Made by a program: the position numbers and the translations under genes | In this document: in pieces, positions 22,775 to 36,289 of the stretch | Layout: every line of letters begins with the position of its first letter | How positions within the stretch are numbered: the first letter of the stretch is position 1 | Notes under the pieces: model-generated | The model's input: only the letters and a program-made list of their open reading frames with translations | Databases searched by the model: none | What the model was told of the DNA's origin: nothing | Source of the DNA: Puffinus mauretanicus | Taxonomy: Eukaryota; Chordata; Aves; Procellariiformes; Procellariidae | Direction: 5' to 3' | Assembly (NCBI GenBank): GCA_023333565.1 | Contig: JAJKFH010000755.1 | Coordinates: 124,001 to 188,000 of the forward strand | Length of the DNA: 64,000 nt

Positions 22775-25700
22775 ATGCTGTCGCTGGACTTTCTGGACGA
22801 TGTGCGGCGCATGAACAAGCGGCAGGTGCCGAACCGGGGCGGGGGGGGGCGGGTCCCGGGGGGGCCGGGCCGGGCCGCGGAGCCTGACCGCCCCCCCCGC
22901 CTCCCCAGCTGTACTACCAGGTGCTGAACTTCGGCATGATCGTCTCGTCCGCCCTCATGATCTGGAAGGGGCTGATGGTGGTGACGGGCAGCGAGAGCCC
23001 CATCGTGGTGGTGCTGAGGTAAACGGCGGGGGGGGTCGGTGGAGGCTGGTTCGGCTCGGGGTGAGGGCTGGAGCCCCGTGGGGCGGGGCGGGGGCTGGAG
23101 AACCGGCGGGCCCCGCCGTGGCCGGGGCTGCCGGCCCCACCCGGAGAAGGTTTTCCGGAGCGATGGGGCAGCAGGAGGCTCCCGCCCCATCCGCGGCGGG
23201 CAGGAGGCTCTCTGAGAACTCCTGCTCTCGTGTAACGCGGAGGGGGGGCGAGGGGAGAGGACGTAAGCCGGCAAGGCTGGCAGCCTTTTGTAGAAACAGC
23301 ATCTCTCCTTTCCGCCTCTGTCAGCTGGCTGGTACGTGAGAGAGGTGGTCCTGAGGAGGGACTTCAGAGAAGCATGGAGAGCACAACCCGGGCGTTTCTG
23401 GATGGTAGCAAACCTCCTGGAGAAATGCTTGGCAGTGTGGGCGAAAGAGACTCGAGAAAGGAATGCTTGAAGCGGGGGGCCTGGCACAAGTGGTGAACCC
23501 GTCGCTCGGGCAGATCAACCCTGTGTAAAAGCAATGTTTGTGGCAGAGCTCGTCTTCTCATCGAGGCTAATGGCACTGCCCCTGGTAGAAGTTGTGGTAG
23601 CAGAACACCGCAGTGCACTGGCACCTCCTGCCATGCCTCTCCGCCAGTCTGGTTGCTGCTGCATGAACAGTTGAAGTATGTGGTGGGTCTTGGTTAGTGA
23701 AAAGGAAGTGGAAATCTTTGAGATGCCAGCAAACAAACTTGTAGAGTGAAAAGGAGTTGTTGGGGTTTTTTTAAATGGGAACTGGCTTGCTGAAATGCCC
23801 AGTGAGTATTATTACGTGTTACGTTGCATCCTTAAAAGTATCCGCTAACTTTTCTTTCGCAGCTGCTTGGTTTTTTCCCTGGCCATCTAGTGAGTTGTAA
23901 CATGGCTAGGAAAAGGGGTGCTGTAGCCGTACCCTTTTATACGCATGGCTGAAAATAAGAGATATCACTCTGTAACTGGATATGTTTTAGGTGTTGCATG
24001 TTGCCTTCGCAGAAGTGCTGTGCAGTAGGTACCACCGGTGTTACTCCCACCCTCCTATTGCTTGGGACAAATTCCTGTAGCTGAAGGTCTTGGGCAGCCA
24101 TCAGGTGCTGGTGCTTTCAGATGCTGCATAGATATTGCACAGGGCCCGTTCTGTGGCCGCACTGGTCTTTCCGTGTGTTTTTACGTCAGTGTTAATTACT
24201 GCATGCCATTTAACAAAACTCCCACAAAATAAAACCAGGTGGTGTTTCTGTTCCCTCCTGACGGGTCTGTGAAGTCCAGGGGAGATGTTTCACGCTGTTC
24301 CTCCCAGTGAGTAAGACAGGGGCCATGAGGCCACCTCCCTTCTTCGGCGATGTGATCTTCTATTCTGAATAGCAGCTTCCGTGCTGTCTCAAGATAAAAC
24401 ACAAATACATGCGGTACTTAAAGTTCATCATTTTGTTTTGTACTGCATTATTTATTTGGAATTAGGAAGGTTAAGTATTTTGTAACAATTGCCATTTACA
24501 AGACAGGAGAAAAATAACTTGAATAGCAGTGCCTGAAATGAGATCGTTAAGCAAAGCGATGAATCACAATAACAAATTTTTAGCCCACCCGTCTGTCTGT
24601 TCCAGATGGGAATACAAGAGCCTGTATGCTTTCAGTGCTTTGTTTGTGAGAATGATCTACCTACCTGTGAAAAATAAAAATAAATGGAATAAAGCTTCCC
24701 ACCACTGCAGTGCTGCCGGTGTAGCCCTACCAATGCGAGCTCAGAAGTCGAGAAGATACTGCTTGTCGTGAGCCTTGCTGTTATTAAGAAAGCAGAAGGC
24801 TTTTCCCGTTTGGTATGCTTTTAACACTGGCTGCTGGCAGTGCTCTTTTCCCAACAGATCTGAACTGCTGGTAGTGTGGTGATAGAAAATCTGAATGCAG
24901 TAGAGGTTAGACACATGCCTGGTCTCCAAGTCCATGTGGTTTGCTTAGGAGCTTTTCATTGAGGTTATTGTGAGATTTTTCTTAAAGGACTATAAACTCT
25001 GAAACCTGCTTCTGAGTCTTAAATATTGTTCAATTGCTCCTCTTCTCTTTTTCAGTGGAAGCATGGAGCCTGCGTTTCACAGAGGTGATCTCCTGTTCCT
25101 CACGAACCGAATTGAAGATCCAATCAGAGTGGGAGAAATCGTGGTCTTTAGGATAGAAGGAAGGGAAATTCCTATAGTCCATCGTGTCCTGAAAATTCAT
25201 GAGAAGTATGTCAAGAATTTGGGGGATTGTACTGCAGATGTTTAGCTAAATTGTATTTTTCCTCATCTCCTTGGGTAAACGAATGGGTGGGACATCAGTA
25301 ACATATCCAGGTGCTGTAGGAAGAAGTAACATAGAAGTTTCAGACACGTGAAATTTGCCCTCTTTGGTTTACTTGTAAAGATCATCCAGCAGAATTCACA
25401 AGCTGGGGAGTCTGTGCTGGTATCCTGGATTCCCCGTGTCAGTTAATGTCTCCTGTGCCATCATTTCCATCCCAAGCTGCCACATAATGTTGCTGTGTTG
25501 TCTCCTGTAGGTATGGCTGTGTTGGTATATGTAGGTATTTGTGTGTATGAAGTGACTCTTGTTTGTAGAGGTAGAACTTATGGAAGAAGGGTTTTTTTTA
25601 TGTAGCGTGCATTATTTTAAAGCTTGTTTTTGTGCTCCTGGTTCCTGCTGTCATGCAGAGGCAGGGTGTGTCTTTTCTTCTCTGTCAGAAGTGTTGCATT

Positions 25701-28700
25701 GTTATACTCGGAGTCTCTATATGCGCTGCGCTCTCCATGTACTGTTCATTCTCTAAACGTTTAGCAGCTTGCATGTCTGAAGGAATGAAGCGTGGTCACT
25801 CTGGTTTGATTGCTGAACAGGGTTTAGTTTTCCAAGCAAGGCTTCATCTGCAGCTGTGTGCCTTCCTATTTTGCTGGTCGGGGAAGATGCAACTGTGACT
25901 GCTCCAGGCCAGTCTGTGGGGATAGGAGCCAGCCCTCAGAGGCGTTTCAGTGAAAACTAAATCTTGAACTGAATCCCTGGTTCTTCAAGCCAGCTCTGAG
26001 AGGGCAACAGTTGGATGGGGTCCCAGCATCTGTTTCTGCTGAAGATGAATGAACTGGAGCTATACCAGGGCTCAGAGATCTGTTCCTAGGTTAAGTGAGT
26101 CACTTGAATCATATGTAAAGGTGGCATTCGAGGATTGCTCTGGTCAAGTGAGGTCGATGGGACAGAGGCAGTCCCTTCCCCCAGGCATTTCTAGCAGCCA
26201 CAGCTGTTGGGACATCTAGACCATTTGTCTGGCCCAACGTCAAGGTCGACCAGCTTTGTGCACATAAATAGTCCAGCTGAAATCCTGGCTATGAGAGCGC
26301 GGCACCTCTCCCAGTAGACAGAGCAGATTCTTTGCTGTTCAGATTTATTCTATATCAGAAACATTTAACAATGTCAGTTTTCAAAGTACTGTTCTTTGAT
26401 ACCTCTAACTTAAAAATAAGGTCAGTATACTTGGTAAATTTGGTATCTAACGTTGCATGTGCACTTTTTGTGATATCTTGGGAACTCTTAAGTGAAACGC
26501 TACTTTCCTCCTCCCATATTGCATGCTAAAGGGTCAGCTGGGCTCCAGTGCTGCTGCTTGGGCTGATTATTGAAAAGGCAAGAAAGGTCAGGGTCTTCGC
26601 TCTCCGCTCTCAGCCAGTGTACAGGAAGGAGAAGCAGAAATGTGCATTCTGTGCGGCAGTTCATCTCCAGATAGTCCCCACCCTTCTTTTTCTGCCCGGC
26701 TCTATCTCAGCACTAGGTCTTAAGGTATCCAGCACTTTTTTTTTTTAAATGTAACAGAACCATAGTGGCAATCCTAGATTCCATGAAGTAAAGCTGTTCT
26801 CCAGTATTTTAGGTTTCATTTAAATAAAACAACCAAACACAAACCTGGTCTTTATATTAGGAAAGATAAAACTGAAAAATAAGTACTGTGATCTGAAGCT
26901 GGGTGCTGAAGGCAGGACTCTGAGGTATCAATTGCTTCTTTCACTAGTTAAAGAATATTTTTCTGGTGCCAGTTTGGAATTCAAGAGTGTCCTCTGAATG
27001 GCTGGAGTTTCCCATTTCTTCCTGTAGTTATGGACTGAATGAAAACTGTGAAAAGTCTCTGTGAAAGCTGACAGGAGTGTCAAAATGAAGGAAAACGGAA
27101 ACCCTGTTCTCTGTGATTTTGTGGCAACTCGAGCTCCAGTTCACATCGGTATTGTTTCAATGAGAAAGTGGTTTTCTTACTTGCTAGCCTTTTCTTCTTT
27201 GTTCAGAGCGAAATTGAGTTCATTCTTTATCACTGAACACAAAGTCTGCAGTCAAAATTTACTTAGTGGTTTTGGTGCAGGAGAGCCAGACCAGATTTCA
27301 TTCACCTTTCAGACAGCAGAGCAACTGTGCTGTGGGCTTCTTGTGCTGGTTCATGATAGAGCATTGAATCCGCTCAATAAGATGGTGCGCTCCTATGCCA
27401 TCAGTCTTCAGAGCTGAAACTACATTATCTGCACCTTTGGGTATCTTCATCTTTTTCCAGACTATCTGTAAGCTCCTAGAGTTTTTGCTGTTCCTGCACT
27501 GTGAGCGAAATGTGCTTTGAAGAAAGATCTGTTCTTTTTTTCCCCTTTTTTTTCTTCCGACCTTCTCCTGTCAAGTAACACACATTGATATTCAGGCATG
27601 ATGAAAACAGCATGAGCTCTGAAGATCTTCTGCATGCTTTCCCGAGTTGTATTTGATCTGTCGTTTCCATAAGCAAGCTGACAGAATCAAGCAACAAGAA
27701 CGCTCCCGCTCAGCATCTGCCTTCAGATGCCACAGGGAGAGTGGCCGGCCGATCCCTGAGTAGTGGCACAAACCGCTGCTTAGAAGCAAGCGCTGCTGGC
27801 TGTCCAGCAAGCTGAATGGAAATGACTGTGGAAGGGTGCATAATACGGTGTATAAAGCTAGAGCATAGCAGCAGCTGTTTGCAGGTCAAAGCAAAGGTTC
27901 ATCTGCTCCAGGATAGTGTTTCTGACCAGCTAACTAATTTGCCTCAGGACGAATTAAAGACTAGAGAGAGTGTATAGTGATAATTTCTCTGCTTTCCGCA
28001 AATTACGATTTCAGGCACAAAGTGATAGTTCTGTGATAGCCCCCTTTTCTTTTTTACATGGAGTACCTGGTCACTTTTTGAACTGATATAATATTTTGGC
28101 CTCCGAAATATCCTTCCAGAGAGACCCGATTTGGTTTGCATTGTGTTAGTTAAGCATAGCACCTTCTCTGGCTTGTTTTAACCTGTTACCTCTGAGTTTC
28201 ATTTGATGCCCTCTAGGTCTTGTATCAGAAGAGGCAGTGAAAAACTGATTGTTGCTGTCTGTGTCATTTGTATTGGACTACCGTCATATCTCCCATCAGT
28301 TCTGTCTTTTCCAGGCTGAAGAGTCCTGGTCTGTTGTTTCTTGTATGGAAGTGGTTCCAGACCTTGTTATCCATTTCTGAACCTTTGCCAGTTCTTCTCT
28401 CCATTTCAAAAAAGGATGTAGGGGGTTCAGAACTGCACAGAGCATTCAAGATGTAGGCACATTGTGAGTTCATGCAGTATCGTAATAGTATTGTTTGTTT
28501 TGTTCTGTCCACCTTTCCTAATAATTTCTAAGTTTCAGCTTGCTTCTGACCACTATTGAGTAGAACTGTATGCTTTAACCCCAAAGTCTCATTTTGGGTG
28601 GTAATATAGAGCCCAGAACCCAACATTTGTATATGAAGCAAGAGAAGCATCAACACAAGAGAGGTGAAAAGCAAAGAGGCAATAGCTGCATCTTCGCTAG

Positions 28701-29887
28701 AAACAGCTCATCCTGCTGGTTCTGTTCTTAAACTCTGACGGAAAGCTTGGCTGGGGCCGGAAGTCATTCTTTTGTTGGCATTTTTTTTCCAGACAGTCTG
28801 CTTTTCACTGCATTTGACAGTTTCCCTTTTTCACCCTGCTTGAACATGTAGGACACAATTGCTTCTAATATCTCTGTGTTAGTCTCTGTGTGCTTCTTCT
28901 AGAACAGCTTTTAATAAGTTCTTTTTCTCTGACTTACCTGGCTGTCTTGTCTTTGCTAGGCAAAATGGTGACATCAAATTTTTGACAAAGGGAGACAATA
29001 ACGCTGTTGATGACAGAGGGCTGTACAAACGAGGGCAGCACTGGTTGGAGAAAAAGGATGTAGTAGGACGTGCGAGAGGGTAAGTGAAGTTGAAAAAGAT
29101 GCGGCTTTTTACACTGCCCTCCCCCAATGCCATCTGTTAATCCCCTTCTCCTCTTGAACACTCCCTGCTGGGTTTTTGTGACCTGCCTGAAAGCATTTCA
29201 GAAGGTACTGTGGAGAGTTAAAAAACACAGGTAGTTCAGTTCTTAGCTTGGCTTAAGCGAAGGTATCAAGCTGTGAGCTGCATCCTGAGATTTTGATGCT
29301 GGATGGACACCCATGCAAAGGCAGTGCACGCTCAGGTGTGATCAGAATTTTCATCGGAATTATTTTGCAAGGCACAGTCTTTGCAGGCAGGTGAGGTCTG
29401 AACAAGGCAGAGGCTAACACACGCTCTGGGGCTGGTTGTCACTCAGCCCCCACTGCCATGGCTTCCCTGCTTGGGAGGAAGAAGTCCCAAGCCTGTTGAC
29501 CGTAGCCCTCAGCATGCTTGGGTGGTTCTTCCTTTGTACAAGTACCAGGGCAGTGCTTCTCCCGTATGCACCCTTGAATACTGTTTGTTTTAATAAAACC
29601 TTTATTCTTGTAGATTTGTGCCCTATATTGGAATAGTGACTATCTTAATGAATGATTATCCAAAATTTAAGGTAAGAGCTCTTTCATTTTCTGCCTGCTT
29701 CTCCCACCCCAGCTAAAATTACTTCATGAGAATTTTACATGCACAGGCAGAACTGTTTACCCTGTACGTTTGCTGCTGTTACTGCATCTTTAGATGTGAA
29801 TGTGCACTCTTGTGTCTTCTCTTCTTTCTCTTACAGTATGCAGTCCTCTTTTTACTGGGTTTATTTGTGCTGGTCCATCGAGAGTAG
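22775..29887 (+). CDS. SEC11A: Signal peptidase complex catalytic subunit SEC11A
   Basis: Exons: 22775-22825, 22909-23018, 25056-25205, 28960-29079, 29614-29671, 29837-29887. Phases join exactly to 179 codons, the length of human SEC11A. The N-terminus [17 protein letters not shown] separates it from SEC11C. A single transmembrane helix (about residues 20-38) is followed by the S26-type peptidase fold: Ser56 in SGSMEP, His96 in IVHRV, Asp122 in the VDDRGLY region. A short C-terminal hydrophobic segment ends at HRE. The protein cleaves signal peptides of proteins entering the ER, as part of the signal peptidase complex with SPCS1-3. The start at 22775 follows the mammalian protein; an upstream in-frame ATG (22649) would add 42 Gly/Ala/Ser-rich residues. 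Confidence 0.97.
22826..22908. other. SEC11A intron 1, 83 bases, extremely G- and C-rich
   Basis: Donor GTGCCG at 22826, acceptor CTCCCCAG ending at 22908. The 5' half is built of G-runs and the 3' half of C-runs, so the intron can fold on itself or form a G-quadruplex. It separates the MNKRQ and LYYQV codons in phase 0. Confidence 0.9.
23019..25055. other. SEC11A intron 2
   Basis: Donor GTAAAC at 23019, acceptor CTTTTTCAG ending at 25055. It splits the codon of the first Ser of SGSMEP. The first 250 bases still belong to the CpG-rich promoter region. No repeat recognised in the remainder. Confidence 0.8.
25206..28959. other. SEC11A intron 3 (contains a CR1 fragment)
   Basis: Donor GTATGT at 25206, acceptor CTTTGCTAG ending at 28959, splitting a Lys codon. 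Apart from the old CR1 piece at about 28165-28570, no coding or RNA feature is seen. Confidence 0.8.
28165..28570 (-). mobile_element. Old CR1-type LINE fragment
   Basis: The plus strand reads the complement of a CR1 ORF2 3' region: phrases such as TTTGATGCCCTCTAGG, TTTTCCAGGCTGAAGAGTCC and AGAACTGCACAGAGCATTCA are hallmarks of sauropsid CR1 elements. It is clearly diverged and truncated at both ends, lying antisense in SEC11A intron 3. Confidence 0.75.
29080..29613. other. SEC11A intron 4
   Basis: Donor GTAAGT at 29080, acceptor TATTCTTGTAG ending at 29613. It splits the Gly codon of the conserved GRARGF stretch. Nothing else recognised. Confidence 0.85.
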
Positions 29888-30310
29888 CCTCTTGCACTGA
29901 AGTACGAGGTGAAGGTGCCATGGATTTTTTAGATGAACATTTTAAGTAGATGATGGTCCGATGTGCCGGGAGGAAGAAGAAAACATGCATTTCAAAGCTT
30001 CTTGCCAGTTTGGGTTTGTTTTGTTTTTTACTGCGTAAGGGCGAATGTTTGTCACAGTATTTCCAATGGTTTGTCACATTTTAGCATTTTTAGTGAGTTT
30101 TTATATTAAAAATTTAAGCCAAACTGTTCAGTGTTTGTACTTTGAAGCCGAGCTTCCTCTCGAAGTGCCTACAGGACTGTGTCCTCTAAGTCAGTGCCTC
30201 TGCTGGGCAAGCGTGACCTCTCCCTGTGCTGACTGAACTGTCAAACGGTGAGCTGTGGAGGTGATGTTTTTTCCAATTCGGAACTGGAATAAAGATTTTG
30301 CATCTCGCCC
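29888..30310 (+). other. SEC11A 3' UTR with poly(A) signal
   Basis: Follows the TAG at 29885-29887. AATAAA is at 30288-30293, giving a 3' UTR of about 0.4 kb. The cleavage site about 15-20 bases later is inferred. Confidence 0.75.
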
Positions 30311-33300
30311 GGTATGAGCCCTGCCATGTTCTTCGTTATTGCCCTGAGTGCAGCCATGTTGCCCAGTTTCCCTGGGGGGGTACCTGGGCTTTGCCATTGC
30401 AGACTGACTCCCAGAGCCTAGGGAACTAACTTGCCCTCTCTTTACAGAACTATAGCTGCTGCTCCTCTTATTTCTTTTTGGAGAGTAAGCAGTCCTGAGC
30501 TGTAGATCTGTCCAATATTTCTATGTTTCTGTAAATCACACTGAAATAATCTGCTTAAAGACTGCAAGGTGTTTTGGGCAGAAGATGGCAAAGGATTACT
30601 TGGTGCATAAGCTGTCATTGCAGCCCTAGGTAACAAGAATTGAGGCGTTTGGTAGGGACGATTTAGTAGGATGCAATAGTAATATTTTCTTAGTTTTGGA
30701 AACAGGTTTTGGGTCTATAATGATCCCTGCAGCTGGCCACGTCTTACAGCTCACCTGAAAGCTACAGAAAGGCTGAGCCCCCACTGCCCTGAGGTCTGAA
30801 AGAAGAAACCACTTGTCACCATGTGCAACAGCTTTTTTCCTAGGCTTCTCATTCAGGATGGTGACCCTGCTTGTGTAGATGTGGTGTCAGAGGAAGAGGT
30901 ACAAGGCAGAGACTCTGGAGTTCCCAGCTTTGATATAAATTTGTGCCACCTGCACTGAGTGATTGACCATTATAACTCACCTCCACGGTGTCTATACTGA
31001 CTCATGAAAACATTTTACTTCCCCTTCGCTAGGGCGATCTTCACAAGAGCAGGCAGTGGGAGCACGGTGCCATTGCTACCTCTGTCCGAGGCTGCCTGAC
31101 CTCTCTTCCGCAGTTTACTTACCGGTTGTCTTGCTAGGACAGCTTCCCCTTGGCAGTGGGAGCCTGTCTTCTCCCCGCCTTGTGCTTTCCCTCTCAATCT
31201 TGCAAAATCTATAGACAGTTCAAAGCTACTGTGTGTTACTTCAGGTGCATTTCACCGCATCCTCTATTCCCTCTTCTTCATGACTGCTACAAGATTCCAC
31301 AGCAACAGGGATCATTAAAGGTGATTACTGCAGCCAGGAAAGGCAAGGACAAAACCCAATGGGGTGGTTATGGTCTATTTTTAGTTTCTTGCAGATGTAC
31401 CTCATTAGGTTTGTCAGGCCTGTCCCATCTATGGAGGTGAATTGTGCCATTAGTTATGTCCATGGGACCATTTTGCTTAATGCTCAGTAGCTGGGCTGAC
31501 CTGTGGTATCCCAACACAAGTTGGTTTAACGGGTGGTTTGTTCCCTGGCTGGGATGAAGCAAAAAATCATCTTATGTTTGGACACTGCAAAGAGTCCATG
31601 AACAGGCCCTAGCACTGAGCCTTGGGCCTGTGGCTCTTTGAGTAATCGTAACTTAGGGGATTTTATTATCATTTTTTATTACTATCTCCCACTCCCAGTG
31701 CTGGAGCCCTTGAGAATAGGATTTGGATACAGAGTTTCTCCAAAATGCTTGAGTCACGGATGGGATGTTTTGTCAAAAGCCAAACCTGGGCAGCAGTGAG
31801 GGAGCACAAAATCTCCCTTTGAGAGCTGCCCTCACCATGGAGCACCTTCCTGAGAACTTGGAGCAGCATTTCTGCCTTTGCAGGTCACTCTGAGGCTGAG
31901 TCTCTGTTCCCTGCTTTGCCTTTAGCTTAAACTGTTTTTGTGCATAAATTGCTTTTTAACTTGTGCTCACATAAAGGACTGAGTTGAGCTCTTCTGAAAT
32001 CTGCTAATCAACACCTCCCAGTGAAAACTCGCTGAAAGTACTGCTGTTGCTGTCCTCCGAGTCCTCTCGCTTTCACACCTTTTGCAAAAAATCTGCATGC
32101 AGAAGCAGTTGTGTTACTGTCACTGAGTTAATTTAACAAAAAGGGCTAAAACACGAAGGATTTATGATTATAGGATTAGCTCTTAAAGAGCATCTGCTGA
32201 AACCCCGGTTCTGAGAGTAAAGAATTGGTCATTTTGAGATGTTAGGAAATAACAACGTGCCCGTCCTGCTTGCGGCAGGATTACCCCGCTGGCGGCAGGT
32301 GTCAGCAGTCAGCGCGGCTGAGGACACGCACTCCTTGCCAGCGTGGGTGCAATCCCACGCTTGGGCACTTGCAGGAAGGTCTTCCTTTCCTAGCCTTGCT
32401 CTCGCATTATGCCGTGTGAAGTAATTGAGCAGGAAGCACTTAAAAAATGCAGGGTGGTTGGGGTAAAGGGTGGGATGAAGCCCGCTGCAGCCCGGCTTCA
32501 GTGGGTTGCTCTCTTCTGGGTTTGCAGACACTTTAAGAACAGAAACAGTTGCCCTGAATCCGGGGGCTGCGGTGTGAGATTTGGGAGTTCATCTCTATGG
32601 CCCGTGTTCTGCCTATTTTCAGCTCAGTGTAGCTGAGAACGTGGTTCTGTGTTATCTGCAGTCGTGAAATGAGGTGTTTGCTCTAATTAGAGTGAGGATA
32701 AATAAGCAGTTAATCCACTCACAGCTTGAACTCCCCCCGGCTCCAGCACTGCCTCCCACATCACCTCCCGCATCCCTGTAACGCCTTTCCTGCCACAGTG
32801 GGAAGAGAGGGTGCTGGGGACGAGCCTGCACAAGCTGGAAACTGAGAACGTGGGGGCAGGATGACAAAGAGTTGTTGCTGGCTCCGTCCCTGCCAGACTT
32901 ATTCTGCTTTGCTGAGCAGAAAAGCTACAGAGCGTGCAGCATCTCTGGTTCAGCTGGGTGCTAATGCTGAAATGTTTGTGCTCCTGCAGAGCCAGGGGTT
33001 TTGCTGTTAGAACTCGATGTATCTTTGTTTTTTATTTCAGTTTTATTCTTTTTTTAAAGGTAAAGCTGTCTGGCCAGCTCCAGCAAAGCCTTTGAGACTT
33101 AAGGCTTAGGAAGGATGGAGATCTTTGTGTCACAACAGGAATGGAATTTGTTTGTAAAGTATGTGGGTGTTGAAAGGTCTGGTTTATAAAGGAAAAAAAA
33201 AAAACAGAAAAAAAATCTGCCAGGGCTAAGATTGCTTCTGTCTGTGTTGTGGTTACAGCCAAACAGAGTAGGTTTTCTGGTAGGCAATTTCATTGCTTAA

Positions 33301-36289
33301 TTACTGTTCAGTCGCATCCGCAGTTCAGGGCACAGATTCCTTCATGGGCAGGAGCTGTTCCACAGAGCAAAGCAATGCTGGGCTATTTCTGATCATCGCT
33401 AGAATTTTGTTGGGTGACTTTTTTTCACATCAAAGCTAAATGCATAAGTGAAAGCATGATGGATGGGAGGTGAGCTGTGAGGAGTAACGTGCTGAAAGCT
33501 GAAGCTCCTTGAGACAAAGGCTGTCTTTGTATGTTTATGATGCTTGGACGCACGGTCGTCGGTTAAACAGTAATAAGCATTACACTGTTTCATCCAGATC
33601 TGTCACTGCGTATTGCTTAGCAGGGGCTTCTAGGGCGTGGATTTGTAAGATGATCAGTTGCATGCTTTCTTTAATGAGACCAGGTAATCTCATGGTGGTT
33701 TTCCTGCCCTTAAAATCAGAACAGGTCAACCTTATTTTTTCCGAGGAGAATCCGCAAGATGAAGTCTTGTCCATGCGTGGTTATAAGACCACTTTCTGCT
33801 GGAGAAATGCATGAATGCAAACCCAGGGCACAGCTCACGGAGCAGGCTCAGCTCGTTGGCCAAGAGAAGGAGAGGAGAGGTGGCTCAGGCAGAGCACGTC
33901 ACTTGGGGATGGCTCCTGTGCTGGAGCAGGGGAAACGCAAAGCAGATGTTTACGTACCCAGGCTGAAGACCCACACGTTGTCAGTGACTCAGTGGCTGAA
34001 CCAGGTGAGGAGTGCCCTGGTTCCAGTCCTCAGACTGCAAGGTGCGCCTGGTGATGCCAGAAGGGCACAGCTCCTGGTGGCAGCTGATGCGTAGCAGATG
34101 ACTGGTCTGACCGTCTCGTCGATGGCTGCTAGGAAAAGAGAAATAGCACCTACATTGCATTTTGAGCCAATTTAATAGCTTCCTGCCCCTTCTACCTTCT
34201 CCCCTCCCTTGCAATACTTCCATCCCTTTGTCGTCTGCGCCCAGCCGCTTTAGCTTGCTCACCCATCAGGAAGCAGCAGGTCTCTGCAGTGATAGCTCCA
34301 CCAGCCTGACACGTGCTGGAGTCAGCACGTGGGAAGGGGCAAGGTGGCTTTCCTGGTGGATCTGCCTTGTTGGATCTACTTAGCCATAATCAGGTGGATT
34401 CCTTGCTGGTTGGTAATCGGCCCAGGCATGAGGAGCCCCTCTTCATGGTAGCGGCTTTTCTGCTGCTGTGTGCTCATACCTGCTTGCCCCTCCATTTCTG
34501 TAAAAAAACACCAGCTCCTTCACACATAGTCCTGCTTCCCCACGGAGCAGGGCCTGCCTATGTGCCAGGTCCTGCTGGCCGAACACATCATGTGTTAAAC
34601 CTGTTCCTGCTCATGGGGCAATTCATACACGTGTTCAATTCCAGCAGGTCTTTTGAATGCTTGAGCTAGCCGAGCTCCCTATACCTTGGGGGAAATCAAG
34701 TATTTCCACAGAGAAGAACAGTCTAATTAGGGATGGACTGAAAATGCACCCTCTGTGATCCGCTGTCTGTTGCTCTCTCTGCTCAGTTCCTCATCTCTTG
34801 ACTTCTTTGCTCCTTCTGTTTAATAATTTAAAAACAGTTCCCGGCGCTTTCTCTGTCAAGCATCTTGCTATCACCCTTCCTTTCCAATCTCTCCTTCCCC
34901 TGTAGAAACTAATCTTGCAGGGTTTCAGTTTCCAGAGAGATAGAAGTAATAATAATGTGGAGAAAATGAACTTCAATTTAATTTCTCTGAACCTCAATTC
35001 ACTCAAACTGGGATGTCAGATTTCTGCCATGTAATTCTGGTTGGGACATTTCTGAGCTAGGCCTGGATTTGCCTGCAAGAAAACAAGATTTTGTTCTCTA
35101 AGTCTTCTTGCAGAGCAGTTATTTGTACTGTGTCCAGCGGGTGTGGAGTGAGTGGGAAACCTCAGGGAAAACCACAACTCATTTACGGCTTAAATGAAAA
35201 TCAAAAAAGAGTTGAAAACAAGATGTGCAAGATTTCAAATTTTATCTTTTATAAACAACAGTTGTTGCCTGTGGACGAATGAATGTAACAGAGGGATTTA
35301 ATCTTTGTAAACAAGAGACAAATGCATCAAAATAGACCCTCAGGCATATGGCAGGACTTTAAATTTGACCTGGCTTTGGCGAAGCGGTGAAGAAGAGGCT
35401 GAAACAACTTAACTGCTACTAAGAGTTTTATTGGCACCGGGAGCTCTGTGAAAGAGACAAACAGGGGGATTTGAGGCTTTGCTCTTTGTATTTTTTTATT
35501 AGAGCCATCGGTTCTGAGCGTGCTTTTGCCTGCCCAGGTGGATATTTGCAGGGCCTGGGAGTGCCTGCACTGTGTTTCTGGAGCTCTCCAGCTTGGAGTC
35601 TCTCCCAGGCCAGACTGACCACCTCTCTGGGAGATGCATTAGTCAATGCCAAGGTATCAAAGCATAATTCAATGGAGAAGAAACAAAATGGACCTTGCTT
35701 TAAACCCGATGAACCATGGTATTTCCAGGTTGGTCTGTTATGTTTTTTCATTATTAGCTCAGCGTTAGCAAGGCCACCTTAGCTGTACAGTTTTTAGATA
35801 CATTTATTTTGCATAGTTATAGAAAGGTCTCCTTTCTTTCCCTGGTGAAATCTTGCTTTGTCTTTAGGTACATTTGGAGGATTTGCCAATAGTGCCCGTT
35901 TCACAAGTCTGTTACTACTCATATTAGCCCAACTTGGGCAAGAGTTGCTCTTTGATAAGGAACAGGGCACCCCAGGTGTCCTGTGCTGCCATCAGCTCCT
36001 GGACACCAGCAGCGGAAGAACCTGCAGAAGAGATCAGTGACCAAGAGGATGAACCCCCAGGCCTGAATGGAGCTGCCCACGGGCTCTGAAGGGACACAAA
36101 CCTGCAAGGATTGAGCTATTTGCCGTGGTGAGCACCTGTTCTGTCAAGCCCACCATGGCACCAAGGGACAGAACGGTGGCTGAGGTGGAGATGCAGGGAT
36201 CTGTAGGCTATAAACCAGATCTGTGGACTGGAAAGGGGAAGGGCTCCTTTAAAGAGTAGATTTGGAGCTCGCTGAAGGAGTTAGGAAGT
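30311..36289. other. SEC11A-NMB intergenic region, first part
   Basis: No exon, RNA gene or clear transposon recognised over 6 kb. Open frames are short and of uneven composition on both strands. Old unrecognised repeats are possible. Confidence 0.5.

Noticed and set aside
22660..23487. 275-codon minus-strand open frame at the SEC11A promoter
   Set aside because: Antisense reading of the CpG island and SEC11A exons 1-2; Pro/Arg-rich without domains.
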